DNA from: Cylicocyclus nassatus
Lineage: Eukaryota; Nematoda; Chromadorea; Rhabditida; Strongylidae
Assembly: GCA_958299035.1 (NCBI GenBank)
Contig: CATQJL010000316.1
Location: 14,168,347 to 14,232,346 of the forward strand
DNA: 64,000 nt
Reading direction: 5' to 3'
Shown: piece after piece, positions 10,390-22,360 of the stretch
Position numbering within the stretch: position 1 is the first letter of the stretch
Layout of the letters: every line of letters starts with the position of its first letter
The notes under the pieces: model-generated
Told to the model about the DNA's origin: nothing
What the model saw: only the letters and a program-made list of their open reading frames with translations
Database searches by the model: none
Program-made: the position numbers and the translations under genes

Positions 10390-12040
10390 ACCTCTCTTCA
10401 CTGGAAAAAATCATTTCCTAACGCCTTCTTCACAAAAAAATCTTTTCTGGCCGCCAGTGGCAGACTGATCACCTGAATTAGCCCTAAAAAATCACTCAAG
10501 GCTCCAATGAATAACTCTGAACTTTGTTAACAGAGTCTCTGAAATAGGCTTTGCGCTGTATGCCTAAAATGATGTAAGCCTACAAACCGGAAAAATGATG
10601 CCGTGTGAAGTAGCGTAATTGATTTTTGACTAATTATTTCTTGCTCACTCAACCCCTTAGCTCCTGAAAAATAAACGCTAACGGTACTGCGTTGTCTGTA
10701 CTAATTATCATTTCTGCCATGATGCCATTCTTATCACGCAGTAACTTGAACAAAAAATAATATTGGTGAAAGGTAAAGGAGGCAATCGATGAAAAGGCAC
10801 TGCTTGACAATTTTCTATTAAACTAAATCGCTTTTTCTATTTTTTCTTATGGTTGAGGTAAACGGATGCGAGATCTTGCTTTTTTGTTGGAACTGCTAGA
10901 TCATAAGTGAAGTTTCTCACGTAAATATCAAACCAACAAATATTTTTACAGCAATTTCTTAGAAGAAATGGATTTTGAATAGCTACTTTTTCTCAGGGTA
11001 GAATGCGAAGCTGCAAAGTAGGAGAATAGAGAAAACTTTTAAAAAGATTTGACATCTCTATGGGTAGCTGTTCGTTCTTAAAGTGAAATAATGTAAAACC
11101 TCTTTACACATGCATTTTGTCCATTTTTCTGCAACATCATTGAGCTTTCTTATAGGTCACTACGAGATGTAAAACTCCACATGACCTCAAATCCATAGAA
11201 TTTACTTAAAAGACGTAAGAAATGCACACGTCATTCCGCTGATAAACACACCACACGTCGCTATAAACTTTTTATTTGCATTCATAATGAAACTATATTA
11301 CTTTTATTTTTCTACTTTATTCCGATGCCGTTTTTATGCGTCTACGAAATTTCAAAAAGTTGATTCTTAATACCTTTTAAAAAGCACAAGTTTTTTAATC
11401 GCAAAAACTGTTTAATCGCGTACTGTTCTGACTCTTACTAATGAGGTTCTTCAAGACAACAAACTAGCTCGTTTTGGATATAGTAAGCTTCAACAACCAA
11501 TGCAATCCGACTTAAGATAATGCTATAAGGAGTGTTTATATCTCCATTATTAATAATTTGTTGAATCAATTAATCCGCTTTTCACATGTAATTCGACTAT
11601 AGAGACGTTCGCTGCTAAGGATGGGTCCTTTGTTCCTGATGGGTCCCCTATGAAAAAAAAAGATTCTATAGCGAAAAGTGTTTGAATGCGAAATAAAACT
11701 TATAAAACTCATATAAAGATCATGTGAGAGTGAATACTATCTTCTTTCAATAAGTGTATTCACTTGCATTTTTTGTATTTTTATAGTATAGTGTAATCAT
11801 TTGCACAAAAAAATACTTTTAGCTCAAATGGCGTACAGAATGTGGCGCTATTGAGTAGAACTTCAGAAGCTGAAATCAAATTTTTTTCCAATTTGTCAAG
11901 TATTTCCCGAACAGTAAGTCATTCGATTTTGTGATCGGTGCACTTTGACGGGATAAAGCGACCCTTCAAATATTAGGTGAAAGGAAAACATGTCGTTTGT
12001 GCAATCATGTGCGATTGCAGCAAGCTAACACCAAAAAAAA
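10390..12040. other. unassigned A+T-rich DNA (repeated at 22400-24050)
   Basis: No gene, inverted repeat or recognisable transposon seen. Copy 2 differs by only a few bases. Confidence 0.45.
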
Positions 12041-12049
12041 AGTGTGTGG

Positions 12050-13510
12050 GTACCATCCGATAGAGTAAAACAAGCTCTACTGGCTGTCAAATAAAATTGT
12101 ATTCTGGTAATCAGCATGAGATTTGAAAAAAAACCTTGCAACGTTCCAAATTCCAATTCCATAGTTTTTTATACAAACATCCTAGTTGTTAGATTCCATT
12201 CATAGCTAGAAAATGTGAAAACAAAAATTTTCGAGTTTGCTAAGGTAATTCTCGTGGTTCCCATATAAATAAATCCTAACTTGTAATTTTTGAAGGCAAA
12301 ACCGTATATTTCCAGCCTTCTTTAAGAACTAGTTGTCAAGAAAAACTATCACGAAAAATTGCTCTTGTAGGAGGCTGAAAACTTATGACTTTGATGGCAA
12401 AGTCTAAGCATTGATTCACTTGTTTAGGAACAGCTCAGCATTAATATAGCAAAAGTATGAAAGTTTTCGTTCTTTCGATACCTTGTTTTGGAAAAAATAC
12501 AGCAACTATGCATACGAATCTTATATATAAAGCTGAATGTCTGTTTGTCTGTATGTATGTATGTATGTATGTCTGTCTGTGTGTACGTATGTTCCGAATA
12601 GAAAATTCCATTTCTGAACCGATCCGGACCAAACTTGGCACACATACGCTACGGGCCCCGGCGGGTGTCATAAACTACTTTTCGTCATCGATCGATATCG
12701 ATTTTATCGATTTTTATCGATTTTTTTGCTGAGTTCACCTACGGGGCTGGGAGTTGGCACAGGGGGGTAATCGAGCATGGGGATTCCGAATACAATATTG
12801 GTTTTCAGGGTTATCGATTACTTTTATCGATTTTATCGATTTTTTTTGCAAAATTTGAGTTACGGGGCTGGGAGTTCGCACAGTGGGGTAATCGAGCATG
12901 GGGATTCCGAATACAATATTGGTTTTCGGGATTATCGATTACTTTTATCGATTTTATCGATTTTTTTGCAAAGTTTGAGCTAGGGGGCTGGGAGTTGGCA
13001 CAGGGGGGTAATCGAGCATGCTGATCATCCCCAAGGGGGAGCCCCCTAGCTCAAATTTTCAAAAAATCGATAAAATCGATAAAAGTAATGGACGATCCTG
13101 AAAACTAATATTGTGTTCGTAATCAGCATGCTCGATTACCCCCTGTGCAAAATCCCAGCCTCGCATGTCAAAATTTACAAAAAATCGATAAAATCAATAA
13201 AAGTAATCGATAATTCTGAAAACTAATATTGTATTCGGAATCCCCATGCTCACTTCCCCCCCCCCTGTGCCAACTCCTAGCTCTGTAGGTGAACTCTGCA
13301 AAAAAAATCGATAAAAATCGGTAAAATCGACATCGATCGATAACGAAAAGTGGACTGTGACACCCGCCGGGGCCCGAAGTGTATGTGTGCCAAGTTTGGT
13401 CCGGATACGGCGGAGCCGGGTAAGCCAGCTAGTGCGTGATAAGGAGGAGTATATGCTTGAGCAAGTTGGGCTCCGTAAGCATTCTTTTTTGAGCCGAGAT
13501 ACAATTTTTT
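12050..13510. mobile_element. fold-back mariner-type MITE relic split by a Helitron-like element (copy 1; also 24060-25405)
   Basis: Sequence on both sides of 12519-13432 belongs to the fold-back family seen at 30743 and 32803. On the left are CCATCCGATAGAGTAAAACAAGCTCTAC and an ATACAGCAACTATGCATA-like arm; on the right are TGCTTGAGCAAGTT and a GATACAATTTTTT-like arm. The Helitron-like element inserted into its arm, giving a nested order of events. Confidence 0.5.
12519..13432 (+). mobile_element. palindromic Helitron-like element, three-unit form (copy 1, E1)
   Basis: Starts A|TCTTATATATAAAGCTG, carries a TCTG/TATG microsatellite near the left end, and finishes GTAAGCCAGCTAG|T. An A before a TC start and a CTAG|T finish fit Helitron-type insertion between A and T; a short GGC-GGA-GCC hairpin precedes the end. 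The left half contains three forward units of about 120 bp (at 12741, 12862, 12982). The right half is an inverted copy of the left, so the whole folds back on itself. No Rep/helicase is encoded, so it is non-autonomous. The small open frames within are by-products. Confidence 0.65.
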
Positions 13511-13974
13511 ACGAAATGCCGTTTGAAATTTTTTGTGCTTCAAACTTCAAGTGATGAAAACTAGGGTGTGATCTTTTGAATCTTTTAGGGCTGACTTTCC
13601 TTTATCAGCTAATTTATCTTATTCTTTTTTTTTTGAATCTCACGCTGCATGAATAGAAAATTGGTTCAAAATCTATCCAACTTCATATCATCGAGCTAAA
13701 ATTCATGCCACATCCCTTTTTCAGCTATATTGACCATGAAGTCGCAATTTTTCAAAACATTTAATCCACCTACATTCACATCAAATGACGGAAATCTCAA
13801 ATGTCTGCAAAATGAAGAACTTAAATTCCAAATCGGTGTATTTAGCTCTATTCAAGTATTTATCACATCCTAGCCGGCACTTAAGCATTAATTTTTTGCC
13901 TGTGAAAAACTCTTGCTTGCTTGATGTCGGAGCTTTGGAGATGTTTCTAAATGAACATAATTTCCATTTTTCAG

Positions 13975-14305
13975 TGATCTAATTCTAATACAAATCTGCT
14001 ATGTTTCGAAATTATTCATCTCCCTACGGTGATAATAATGGAGGTTCACTATATCCAGCACGTGATGTATTTGACACCAGAGAAAACTTGACAGCAAGAA
14101 GAAACAGTGCTGAAGCACGTAATAACGACAACGTGGACATGCAAGTTCAATCAAGAAGAATAAGTTTGGACTAATGCCTTAGAAAATACTTTCACTTATG
14201 CCTTTTTTTCAGCAAGGGTGATGAACTTCATGAACATCGCATTTTTCGTATTGCTTATTAGCGGCGCGGCATTGACGGCAGTAATCACTCTTATTGCAAA
14301 ATCAG
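13975..14305 (+). CDS. small single-pass membrane protein, exons 1-2 (copy 1)
   Basis: Exon 1 starts after TTTTTCAG (13967-13974), a good trans-splice acceptor, with ATG at 14001 encoding MFRNYSSPYGDNNGG... It ends at 14163 on ATA A|GTTTGG, the same place as the donor of the paralogue at 55985. Intron 14164-14212 is 49 bp and ends in TTTTTTTCAG. Exon 2 (14213-14305) encodes NIAFFVLLISGAALTAVITL, a transmembrane segment, and closes in phase 1 at TCA G|GTGTGTAAG. That fits the two-base start of the Thr-rich exons. The N-terminus is hydrophilic and Arg-rich before the membrane, suggesting a cytoplasmic tail and extracellular C-terminus. The next compatible exon is at 20079. Function is unknown. 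Confidence 0.65.
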
Positions 14306-14612
14306 GTGTGTAAGTACTCAGTACCAATGCATATTCAATTACTGATTTTGCGAGTTGGATATGTGGCAATTATGCTTTTTAAGCAGTTCTCATAGCCTTT
14401 AATAGATAAGATGTCACTTTGGCTATTTTACTGTTTGACTCCTTTTATTAACTTCGTTACAATTTGGTTTGCAGACATTAGACACATTATTGAAGTCTAT
14501 GCATCGCCACAGTTTCGGAGATACAATTATTCAAAAGACAGGGCGAAAAGTGGAAAGTGCACTTCTTGATCAAAATCTATATTTTAAGGATGGCTGCTAT
14601 AATCCAAGATAC

Positions 14613-14785
14613 CCTTTGATTCAACTGGCTTGGCGGCTAAAAGGCGGGCTTCGCGACTCAATTAAGGCCACATAATGATCAAAGAGCACTCGCGCGAGAG
14701 AGACGCAGACTGCATCGAGAGTCCGAGCGGCCTAATTAAGTCACAAAGCCCCGCCTTCTAACCGCCAATCCACTTGAATCAAAGG
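14613..14785. mobile_element. inverted-repeat MITE, CCTTTGATTCAA ends (copy 1)
   Basis: CCTTTGATTCAACTGG...GGCGGCTAA pairs with the reverse complement of TTAGAAGGCGGG-type sequence ending TTGAATCAAAGG at 14785; arms are about 55 bp. The inside is GC-rich with GCGCGAGAGAG. Superfamily not assigned. It lies in the intron after exon 2. Confidence 0.65.
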
Positions 14786-15022
14786 TTATGTCAGGAGTCA
14801 TTTCCTTAAGCCTTGCAATGTAGCGTCAAAGACGACGATACTTACGAGGGAGGGTCACGAAGTTAAAGTGGCCGATATCAATCTGTATACCATTAGTGAG
14901 AGCCCGAAGCGTGATTCCAAATCTGCTTTTCATGTCTGCGAAGCTTTTTTAATAGTAAAGTTGTGAGCATTTTTTGGAGTCGGATCAAACCGTTGGGGTA
15001 AAAACAGCCTCTGGACCTTATA

Positions 15023-15172
15023 TTAGGTTTAATTTTTTCATTTTTGAGTTCTTTGATAAGTCACACACTTCTCACTCTAGATAGACATCAAGATTCCATT
15101 CGATAGAGCAAAAGCTAAGTTTTGCTTTGCAAAACCAAAATATAAAAAGTCTTATATGCCCACAAAATTGCA
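15023..15172 (+). mobile_element. fold-back mariner-type MITE, left arm only (copy 1; also 26917-27066)
   Basis: Begins TA|TTAGGTTT and carries CATTCGATAGAGCAAAAGC, the terminal and subterminal words of the fold-back family at 32803. It is cut by the Helitron-like element that starts at 15173; no matching right arm was recognised beyond it. Confidence 0.5.
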
Positions 15173-15191
15173 TCTTATATATAAAGCTGAA

Positions 15192-15226
<35 letters not shown>

Positions 15227-15961
15227 ATGTCTGTGTGTACGTATGTTCCGAATAGAAAATTCCATTTCTGAACCGATCCGGACCAAACTTGGCACACATA
15301 CACTACGGGCCCCGGCGGGTGTCATAGGCTACTTTTCGTCATCGATCGATATCGATTTTATCGATTTTTATCGATTTTTTTGCTGAGTTCACCTACGGGG
15401 CTGGGAGTTGGCACAGGGGGGTAATCGAGCATGGGGATTCCGAATACAATATTGGTTTTCAGGGTTATCGATTACTTTTATCGATTTTATCGATTTTTTT
15501 GCAAAGTTTGAGCTAGGGGGCTGGGAGTTGGCACAGGGGGGTAATCGAGCATGCTGATCATCCCCAAGGGGGAGCCCCCTAGCTCAAATTTTCAAAAAAT
15601 CGATAAAATCGATAAAAGTAATGGACGATCCTGAAAACTAATATTGTGTTCGTAATCAGCATGCTCGATTACCCCCTGTGCAAAATCCCAGCCTCGCATG
15701 TCAAAATTTACAAAAAATCGATAAAATCAATAAAAGTAATCGATAATTCTGAAAACTAATATTGTATTCGGAATCCCCATGCTCACTTCCCCCCCCTGTG
15801 CCAACTCCTAACCCTGTAGGTGAACTCTGCAAAAAAATCGATAAAAATCGTAAAATCGACATCGATCGATAACGAAAAGTGGACTGTGACACCCGCCGGG
15901 GCCCGAAGTGTATGTGTGCCAAGTTTGGTCCGGATACGGCGGAGCCGGGTAAGCCAGCTAG
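15173..15961 (+). mobile_element. palindromic Helitron-like element, two-unit form (copy 1, E2)
   Basis: A|TCTTATATATAAAGCTG start, a (TCTG)n microsatellite, two forward 120-bp units, an inverted right half, and CCAGCTAG|T end. It is very close to E1 in sequence, so both come from the same recent burst. Confidence 0.65.
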
Positions 15962-15963
15962 TA

Positions 15964-16340
15964 TCTCATACATAAAGCTGAATGTCTGTTTGTCTGTATA
16001 TCTGTACGTATGTTCCGAATAGAAAATTCAACTTATGAACCGATCTGGACCAAACTTTGTACGCGTACACTTCGGACCCCGTCGGGCGTCATAGGCTACT
16101 TTTCGTCATCGATCGATATCGATTTTGTCGATTTTTTGCAAACTATGAGCTACAGGGCTGGGAGCTGACACGGGGGGGGGGGGTAATCGAGCATGCTGAT
16201 TACGAATACAACATTAGTTTTTGAAATCGAAATTTTTGAAATCGTCCATTAGTTCTGTCGATTTTATCGATTTTTTTGCAAAGTTTGAGCTACGGGGCTG
16301 GGAGTTGGCACAGTGGGGTAACAGAGCATGCTGATTACGA
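15964..16340 (+). mobile_element. Helitron-like element, 5' part (copy 1, E3; also 27978-28357)
   Basis: Begins A|TCTCATACATAAAGCTG two bases after the end of E2, so the two sit head to tail. It has the same microsatellite and ATCGATCGATATCGAT core but lacks a recognisable CTAG end. A G homopolymer (16174-16184) is longer in copy 2. Confidence 0.5.
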
Positions 16341-16731
16341 ATGTAGTAACTGTTTGTGGGAATATCCAATACTTTAGTTTTTTTAGAACCTCGGAATAGA
16401 AAGGTGTAAGTTGGTACGTAATGCTTATTTAAACGAGGTAATCTTTATTTCTCATCCTCAATCCTGCATCAAAATATTTCTTCTGTCATCTAGGATAGGA
16501 TTTCGGTAAGGGAAAAGCAAGCGCTAATTACAAAACAGCCTTCCTGAATGATTCGAGTGCTGATGATCACGATTGAACGTATTGAAAGAGTACACTTATC
16601 TCTATAAAATCACAACAATTTTAATTTTTTGGCGAGGTTCAAAGTATTCTGAAAAATGTTTTATTTATGAAACACTCAAACTCAAGTTCTAATAGAGCTA
16701 GATTGAATTGTTGAAATTTTGCATGCACACA

Positions 16732-17129
16732 TCTCATATATAAAGCTGAATGTCTGTTTGTCTGTATGTCTGTCTGTATGTCTGTACGTATGCACCGAAT
16801 AGAAAATTCATTTCTAAACCGATCCGGACCAAATTTTGTACATATACACTTCGGGAAAGGCGGGTGTCATAGGCTACTTTTGTTATCGATCGACATCGAT
16901 TTAATCGATTTTTATCGATTTTTTGTAAAGTTTGACCCGCGGGGCTGGGAGTTTGCGCAGGGGGTAATCGAGCATGCTGATTGCGAGTATATTAGCTTGG
17001 CACTATTGGGCTATGTGGGACCCGAAAATTTTTTTCGTAGAGCTTGCTCAGACTTCGTGTATAAGGGTTATCTTAAGGGCCGGGCATACTTCAAGCGATT
17101 TCAATCGCTACGCGATTTGGCAATATTCC
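16732..17129 (+). mobile_element. Helitron-like element truncated at the duplication junction (copy 1, E4)
   Basis: Left end A|TCTCATATATAAAGCTG and microsatellite are present. The element stops at 17129, where copy 2 of the 12-kb repeat begins. The intact version is at 28751-30722. Confidence 0.7.
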
Positions 17130-17326
17130 AAACCTCGAGCATCAAAGATGAGCAGTTAGGTGCCATGCGATGTAACTCTTTCTCATCTAGGCTATTACGA
17201 AAACAATGTCCGTTTTTTAGGCCTATGTTTTAAACAAATTTTTCCTTCAGAAAATCCTTTTAGTTAGAGATTATGCACATCATTAAAAAGCCTTCTTCAT
17301 GTACTTTCCAACAGTGTTGAAATTAA

Positions 17327-17680
17327 AGGCACCGTCCACCCAGATTCTTTACTTCCAGCTTTTCGTCGTTTTAGGGTTTTCTCATGTCCCTGATTCCGAA
17401 TATGAAGTCTAGCATCCGCGAAAACCTCGACATTCCCCATTCCGGAAAACCCACAGGCCGGCTTTTCGGAACGGTGTTTGGATGGGCGCGCACAAATGGC
17501 TAGGCATGGATAGGGAGGGGCGGGCATGGATGGGGGTTATCGTGCATCTTCGTTATTCAGAAGCAATTTTCTCGCTTCCGAAGCGACATCTTGACCCCGA
17601 CTTAGGCCTTGGCTTGACAGGGGCCCTATTATCATAAGCTGCCAAAAGCTTCAAACCCCAATTTAGAGTGGACGGTAACT
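17327..17680. mobile_element. piggyBac-type MITE (copy 2)
   Basis: Second copy of the TTAA-flanked element at 5317-5670, carried by the tandem duplication and not an independent insertion. Confidence 0.7.
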
Positions 17681-20078
17681 TTAACCTTCTATCTCATCTG
17701 CAAGAATTTCATCAGCATTTCGCACAACTGCACTTAAATCGAAATTTCTTGCTTTACTTCCTTCCTTCCACAATTCATGCGCAAATGAACGAACTCTTTC
17801 GAAGATATACCTAAGGGGATGAATATCGTTTACATATTGTATGTTATAAATTCTATATATCTGGACTGAGAAATAGACGCCTCAAAATAGGTACTCGCTG
17901 CATGGCATCTATGGGTTGAAAAGTTTTCTGATTGAGACAATCGCCAAACCTTCACTCATTTCTGTATGCTTGAGGTCAGGACATCTTGCCTACAATTTCT
18001 GCAGAAAAGCTTAGCTGCAGTGCATGAAGAATCCCAAATTTTCATAGTTTGTTACCTTCTGGCCTACCACAAGTAGCCTCTATAAAAGTGAACAATTTTG
18101 TACTTCTTTTTTCGTTTCGCAGGTCCCCTTCGTTGAAGTTTTCCCCATGTAAACGCTGGCTTGCATCTACAAGATAAGCTGATTAGCAGCCATAGAAACA
18201 AAATTTGAAGGGAGTTGTAATCTCTCAAAGACGAGGTTTTCAAGAGAAAAATTCTCCGTTTTTTGGCGCATGGTTTTTTTCCGTTTGTCATTTCAGTAGA
18301 TGCAGGTGCGCGTTAGATTACGAGAGGCTTAATGCTTCTGATATCTTGATTGCATTCAAAAATGCAAAGAGAGGACAAAGTTATAGCCTTTCAGGGTGAA
18401 ACTTTGTAAAGCGGACATACTTTTTTGCAACAACCTAACATATAGTGTATTCCCTTCCCGGTTTGTTACGGCTATGGGTAAAAAAATCATAATTACTGTT
18501 TTTGAACGCGCCAGTTGTCTTCAAAAAGATTAAAAGCTGCTGTTTCAAAGCAGGAGACGCTCAGTCGCAAAATCAATGTTCAGTCGTAAACGACTTCTAA
18601 AAGCTTCAAATTCCTTAATTTGTTTGTGACTGAAGTGAATAGAGTTCACAAAATTGATTACGGAAGGTCAGTCTAAATCACATTAAAAACAATTTGGAGA
18701 CGCCTAAATGATTAATCGTATTGCACCTTGTTTACTCTACTCAATTGATCAAGGCTCTTCCAAAAGTCGAAAATTTTTGAGAAATAACTAGATTCAGACT
18801 AGATAGAAACTATGGATTCGATTTGACAGTCACTTTCTCTAATCATCGAAAGACATAGAACGAAAACACCACTGCTAGAAAAAAAAGGGATTCTGCAGAC
18901 TTTGTTCAGGCGTTTGGTCATCATGACTATAAGTGACTTGAGGATGGGTCTGGAGAACGGCACAAACCCAAAAAAACCAGTTTTCGTTTTCCAGCTAGCT
19001 TCATCCAAGGTACCCCCCCCCCACCAGCATTCTCGTTTGCCTTGGCAAGACATGAAGGCTCTACCATGTATAATCAGGAACTTATTCATAACTATCGTGT
19101 CAAAAAACCCCATGGGCCATCTCTTAGCAAATTATGAGGGTCCCTAATAGTGGACTACTCAAGCGAAGTGTCGTCAAGCATGATTGACTATATTTTAAAG
19201 TGAATTAGCTAACTCTTTTTGTGCTCAGTGCAAGCACTATTTCCTATCAACCTATAAAATAAATGCTTCTTCAATAACCAATCTATGAAATTAGAGGAAG
19301 CAAAAATCTCGTTTGTTTTTTTATCCTTCGCTTCAAATGGCTGCCTTTTTCATCAGATTTCACTCAGAGCAAAGAAAATGATTTAAGCCCAAATTACTTG
19401 CATGAAAACAACAAGGCGCTATCAAACTATGTATATTATGTTCGCTAAAACTATTCTTGGAGGTAAGTTAATAGGTTGTAACACCACCACAAAAAAGCTG
19501 TGGCCGCCACACTCCACTAACTTCCCTTCAAAGCAATCGAAACTCTGTATTTTCATATGATTGCTACTGCTAAAACTTCTTCTCCACTTAGCAGGAATTT
19601 CATTGAAATTGTTCCTTTTAAGGGAAGATATAGTAGTTTTCTTTAGCTATGCAAATGGAAGATACTGGGAAAATATTGGATTACGGTAAAATGCTGTGTT
19701 TGCGCTGCTGCGTGAATCGCGAGCGAAAACGGCAAAAACAAGTATATCTTATAGCCTGATCCTTGTAGTTTTCATAAAATTGATTCGAGCCTGATTGGTC
19801 TTCTCTAGTCTGAGAAACTGGAAACGAAAAATGAAACGAAGTTTTAAAAAAATGGGACTAAGTTTTGGCTTGCTCATACTTCAGAGTTTCGAGGTTAGTT
19901 GAAGTAGGATTCCTAATGCGACCAATGAAGTGCCACACCCCACCCTTGACCCTGCTTATAAGTGAGCCACTCTTACGCCATAAAAGAATTTTGTTAAGTA
20001 ATTCCAACTACCATATATGGAAACACTATAAAGGAATGTCAGTATCAAATTGGATTTGAGCTATTCTCAATATTACAG

Positions 20079-20230
20079 GAGAAAAGGAAGATACTACTAC
20101 GTCCGCACCAATGACCACTCAAAAGACTACAAAAACAACTGCAACAACAAAAAGCGATAAAACGACGACGGAAACTGCTGAGACGGTTGTCACTGAACAA
20201 TCATCGTATTTTACGACTTCAGAAGATTGA
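20079..20230 (+). CDS. terminal Thr-rich ectodomain exon (copy 2), probable exon 3 of the gene at 13975
   Basis: Begins after TATTACAG with a phase-matching two-base start; joined to exon 2 at 14305 it reads ...AKSGEKEDTTTSAP. The Thr/Lys-rich ectodomain ends QSSYFTTSED at TGA 20228-20230, ten codons longer than copy 1 because base 20202 is C where copy 1 has A. With exons 1-2 this makes a protein of roughly 135 residues: tail, one TM helix, short mucin-like ectodomain. The intron would be about 5.8 kb and span the duplication junction. Confidence 0.55.
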
Positions 20231-20464
20231 GTTCCGAAAAAATCATTCTGAATTATGTATACTTAAAAGACATTTGGAGAGGCCTATATGATTCATCGTA
20301 TTGCACTCTATTTGCTCTACCAACTGACAAAAGCTCTTCCAAAAGTTCGAAAATTCTTTAGAAATAGCTAGAATTAGGCTAGATAAAAACTATGGGTTTG
20401 ATTTGACTGTTCTTTTTTCTGAAAGACTTCAAAACGAAAACACCACTGCTAGGAAGTAGGGAAT

Positions 20465-21240
20465 AATATTGAATTGCGAATAAATTGGAAAAAAACTCAG
20501 CTTATTGAGAACGTTCTTTCGAAAGTGCAGGAATGGATCTGGAAGGCACTCCTATCATGGAGACGTTTCTTACGTGTATCTCGGACGTTCAGTGAACATG
20601 GAGAACAACTTGAGGAAAGAACTTTACAGGAGAAGAAGAGCAGCCTGGACCGCCGTCGGGCCTCTGAAGATTAACTGACGAACCCGAAACTTCGCGCCCT
20701 CTGTCTGACGCAACCGTTCTCCCGCTTTGTTAGCTGAACCTTGGACCGACACTGTAGCCACTTCGAAAGCTTTACGGATCACTCACAGGGCGCTCGAGCG
20801 CAGTCTTCTGAAGGTGACCCGACACAAGCAGCATCTAGCGGGATTTTACAGTCGGAAATGCAAAGAATGTCCCGTACTCGTGACCCAGCGGAATACATTG
20901 CGAATGCGAAACACCGATGGGCCGGTCACATCATGAGAAGAACAGACGACAGATGGACGCTAGGAACATCTGAGTGGATTCCTCGCGAAGCCAAACGTCC
21001 CCGAGGAAGACCATCAACGAGATAGGCGGACGTGTTCGTGGAACGGATGGGCCAGCTGATCAGACCAGCTGGATACAATTTTCGCCCCTGGAATTCGTGG
21101 ATGCGTCACCGACGTTAACCTAGAAGATTGTGGATGTCTAAAGCGAGGGACAGGGATCGATGGAAACTTGTGTACTGAGGCATGCACGCCACGTGAAGGC
21201 GGGCTATCTAAGTATCTAAATAAGTAAGTAAATCTCTCGG
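20465..21240 (+). pseudogene. RTE-type LINE 3' fragment (copy 2)
   Basis: Duplicate of 8455-9230 with the same frameshifts, so it decayed before the tandem duplication. Confidence 0.75.
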
Positions 21241-21439
21241 TAACGAAGATCTTATGAGCACTTTAAGCTGCGGAAAAATCTTCGCAATTTCATCTATGTA
21301 TTCATGACTACTTAATATGCCTGCCAGTTCTCATAAGGGGCAGCCTAACACAATGCAAATAGTTCAGCCTTAGATCGCAGTACTCTTTACTTCAATTGTA
21401 ACCTAAGAATGCACAAAGCGAACAATATATAGGCTGTAT

Positions 21440-21566
21440 CAGCCGGCATCGGTCCCGCGCCAGTATGACTTGCGACGACGCACCGTCGCGTAGCACAGCT
21501 CGCACGCGTCGCGCCGCACCGTCGCAAGTTGCCGCAGGCGCGACGTCGCATAACCGATGCTGGCTG
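21440..21566. mobile_element. GC-rich inverted-repeat element (copy 2)
   Basis: Copy of 9430-9556 in the second duplication unit. Confidence 0.5.
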
Positions 21567-21839
21567 GTTCAACCTTTGTCCCTGAAAGTGGATTATTGTT
21601 AACTGACCAAGGGACTCATACATAATTTTGACTCTAAGGCGACAAGGAAATTTACTACATTGCAAACGATTGCAAGACTTTTAAAAGTCTTGTGGGCTGC
21701 TAAATGATTGTTTACCTGTCAAACATTGTGCACCTCATGGATAACTGAATATGCGCATAGAGCATGAAACGGAGTTGGGGTGTTAGTACTTTATCCCGGA
21801 ATTCAAAATGCCAAAAGCGTATCAGGAAAATACGAGCCA

Positions 21840-22360
21840 ACTCTTGCCTCTCTCAGTCCATGATACAGAGGTCATCAAAAGTACGTAATGATCGTTAATA
21901 TCTTTCTTTCCAAAAAGATCTTTGCCAATTAGGAAACATTCTGTGCGTACAGCTAGCTTCAGCATAGATATATACTGTAGAGCGATCCATAAATCGTTCT
22001 TCATTGCTGTAGGGTTATGTAGCATCTAGCATACATCGCTATTGTAATGTGAAAGGTTTGAAGAAAATATTTTTGAAGAATTTAAGAAGTTGTGTAGCAG
22101 TATTTCACGCACGCTGGTATCGCTCCACAAATTCTTCACGGATTTGGAATTTTATATCCTGTGGCTACATTTCTATGGAGCGTCGAAGAAACCGCTGTTA
22201 CAGTATACCATCGGAATGCGGATTCCATATTCATGCTAGCTTTTCTAGATACCTTAATCTGTTTATATATCGTTTAGCTTTTTTTTCTGGGGCCAAGCAT
22301 GCCCCTCAAGTGGATCAAAACTCTCTTCGAAGTTCTTACTTGATCCTACACTATCAACGG
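21840..22360. mobile_element. diverged mariner-type MITE (copy 2)
   Basis: Duplicate of 9830-10350. Confidence 0.55.

Larger units (their letters stand above)
5120..17129. repeat. 12-kb tandem duplication, copy 1
   Basis: The sequence starting at AAACCTCGAGC (5120) returns at 17130 and then runs in parallel for 12 kb. Offset is 12010 up to the Helitron-like elements. Differences outside those elements are a handful of single bases, for example near 6967, 7067, 8192, 9419, 10543 and 11657. Copy 1 ends inside a Helitron-like element (AATATTCCA, 17129) joined directly to the start of copy 2. Confidence 0.97.

Noticed and set aside
12457..12732. Open frames repeated at 12457, 15156, 24468 and 27050 with a CLFVCMYVCMYVC-type run
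   Set aside because: They are the translated microsatellite of the Helitron-like elements.
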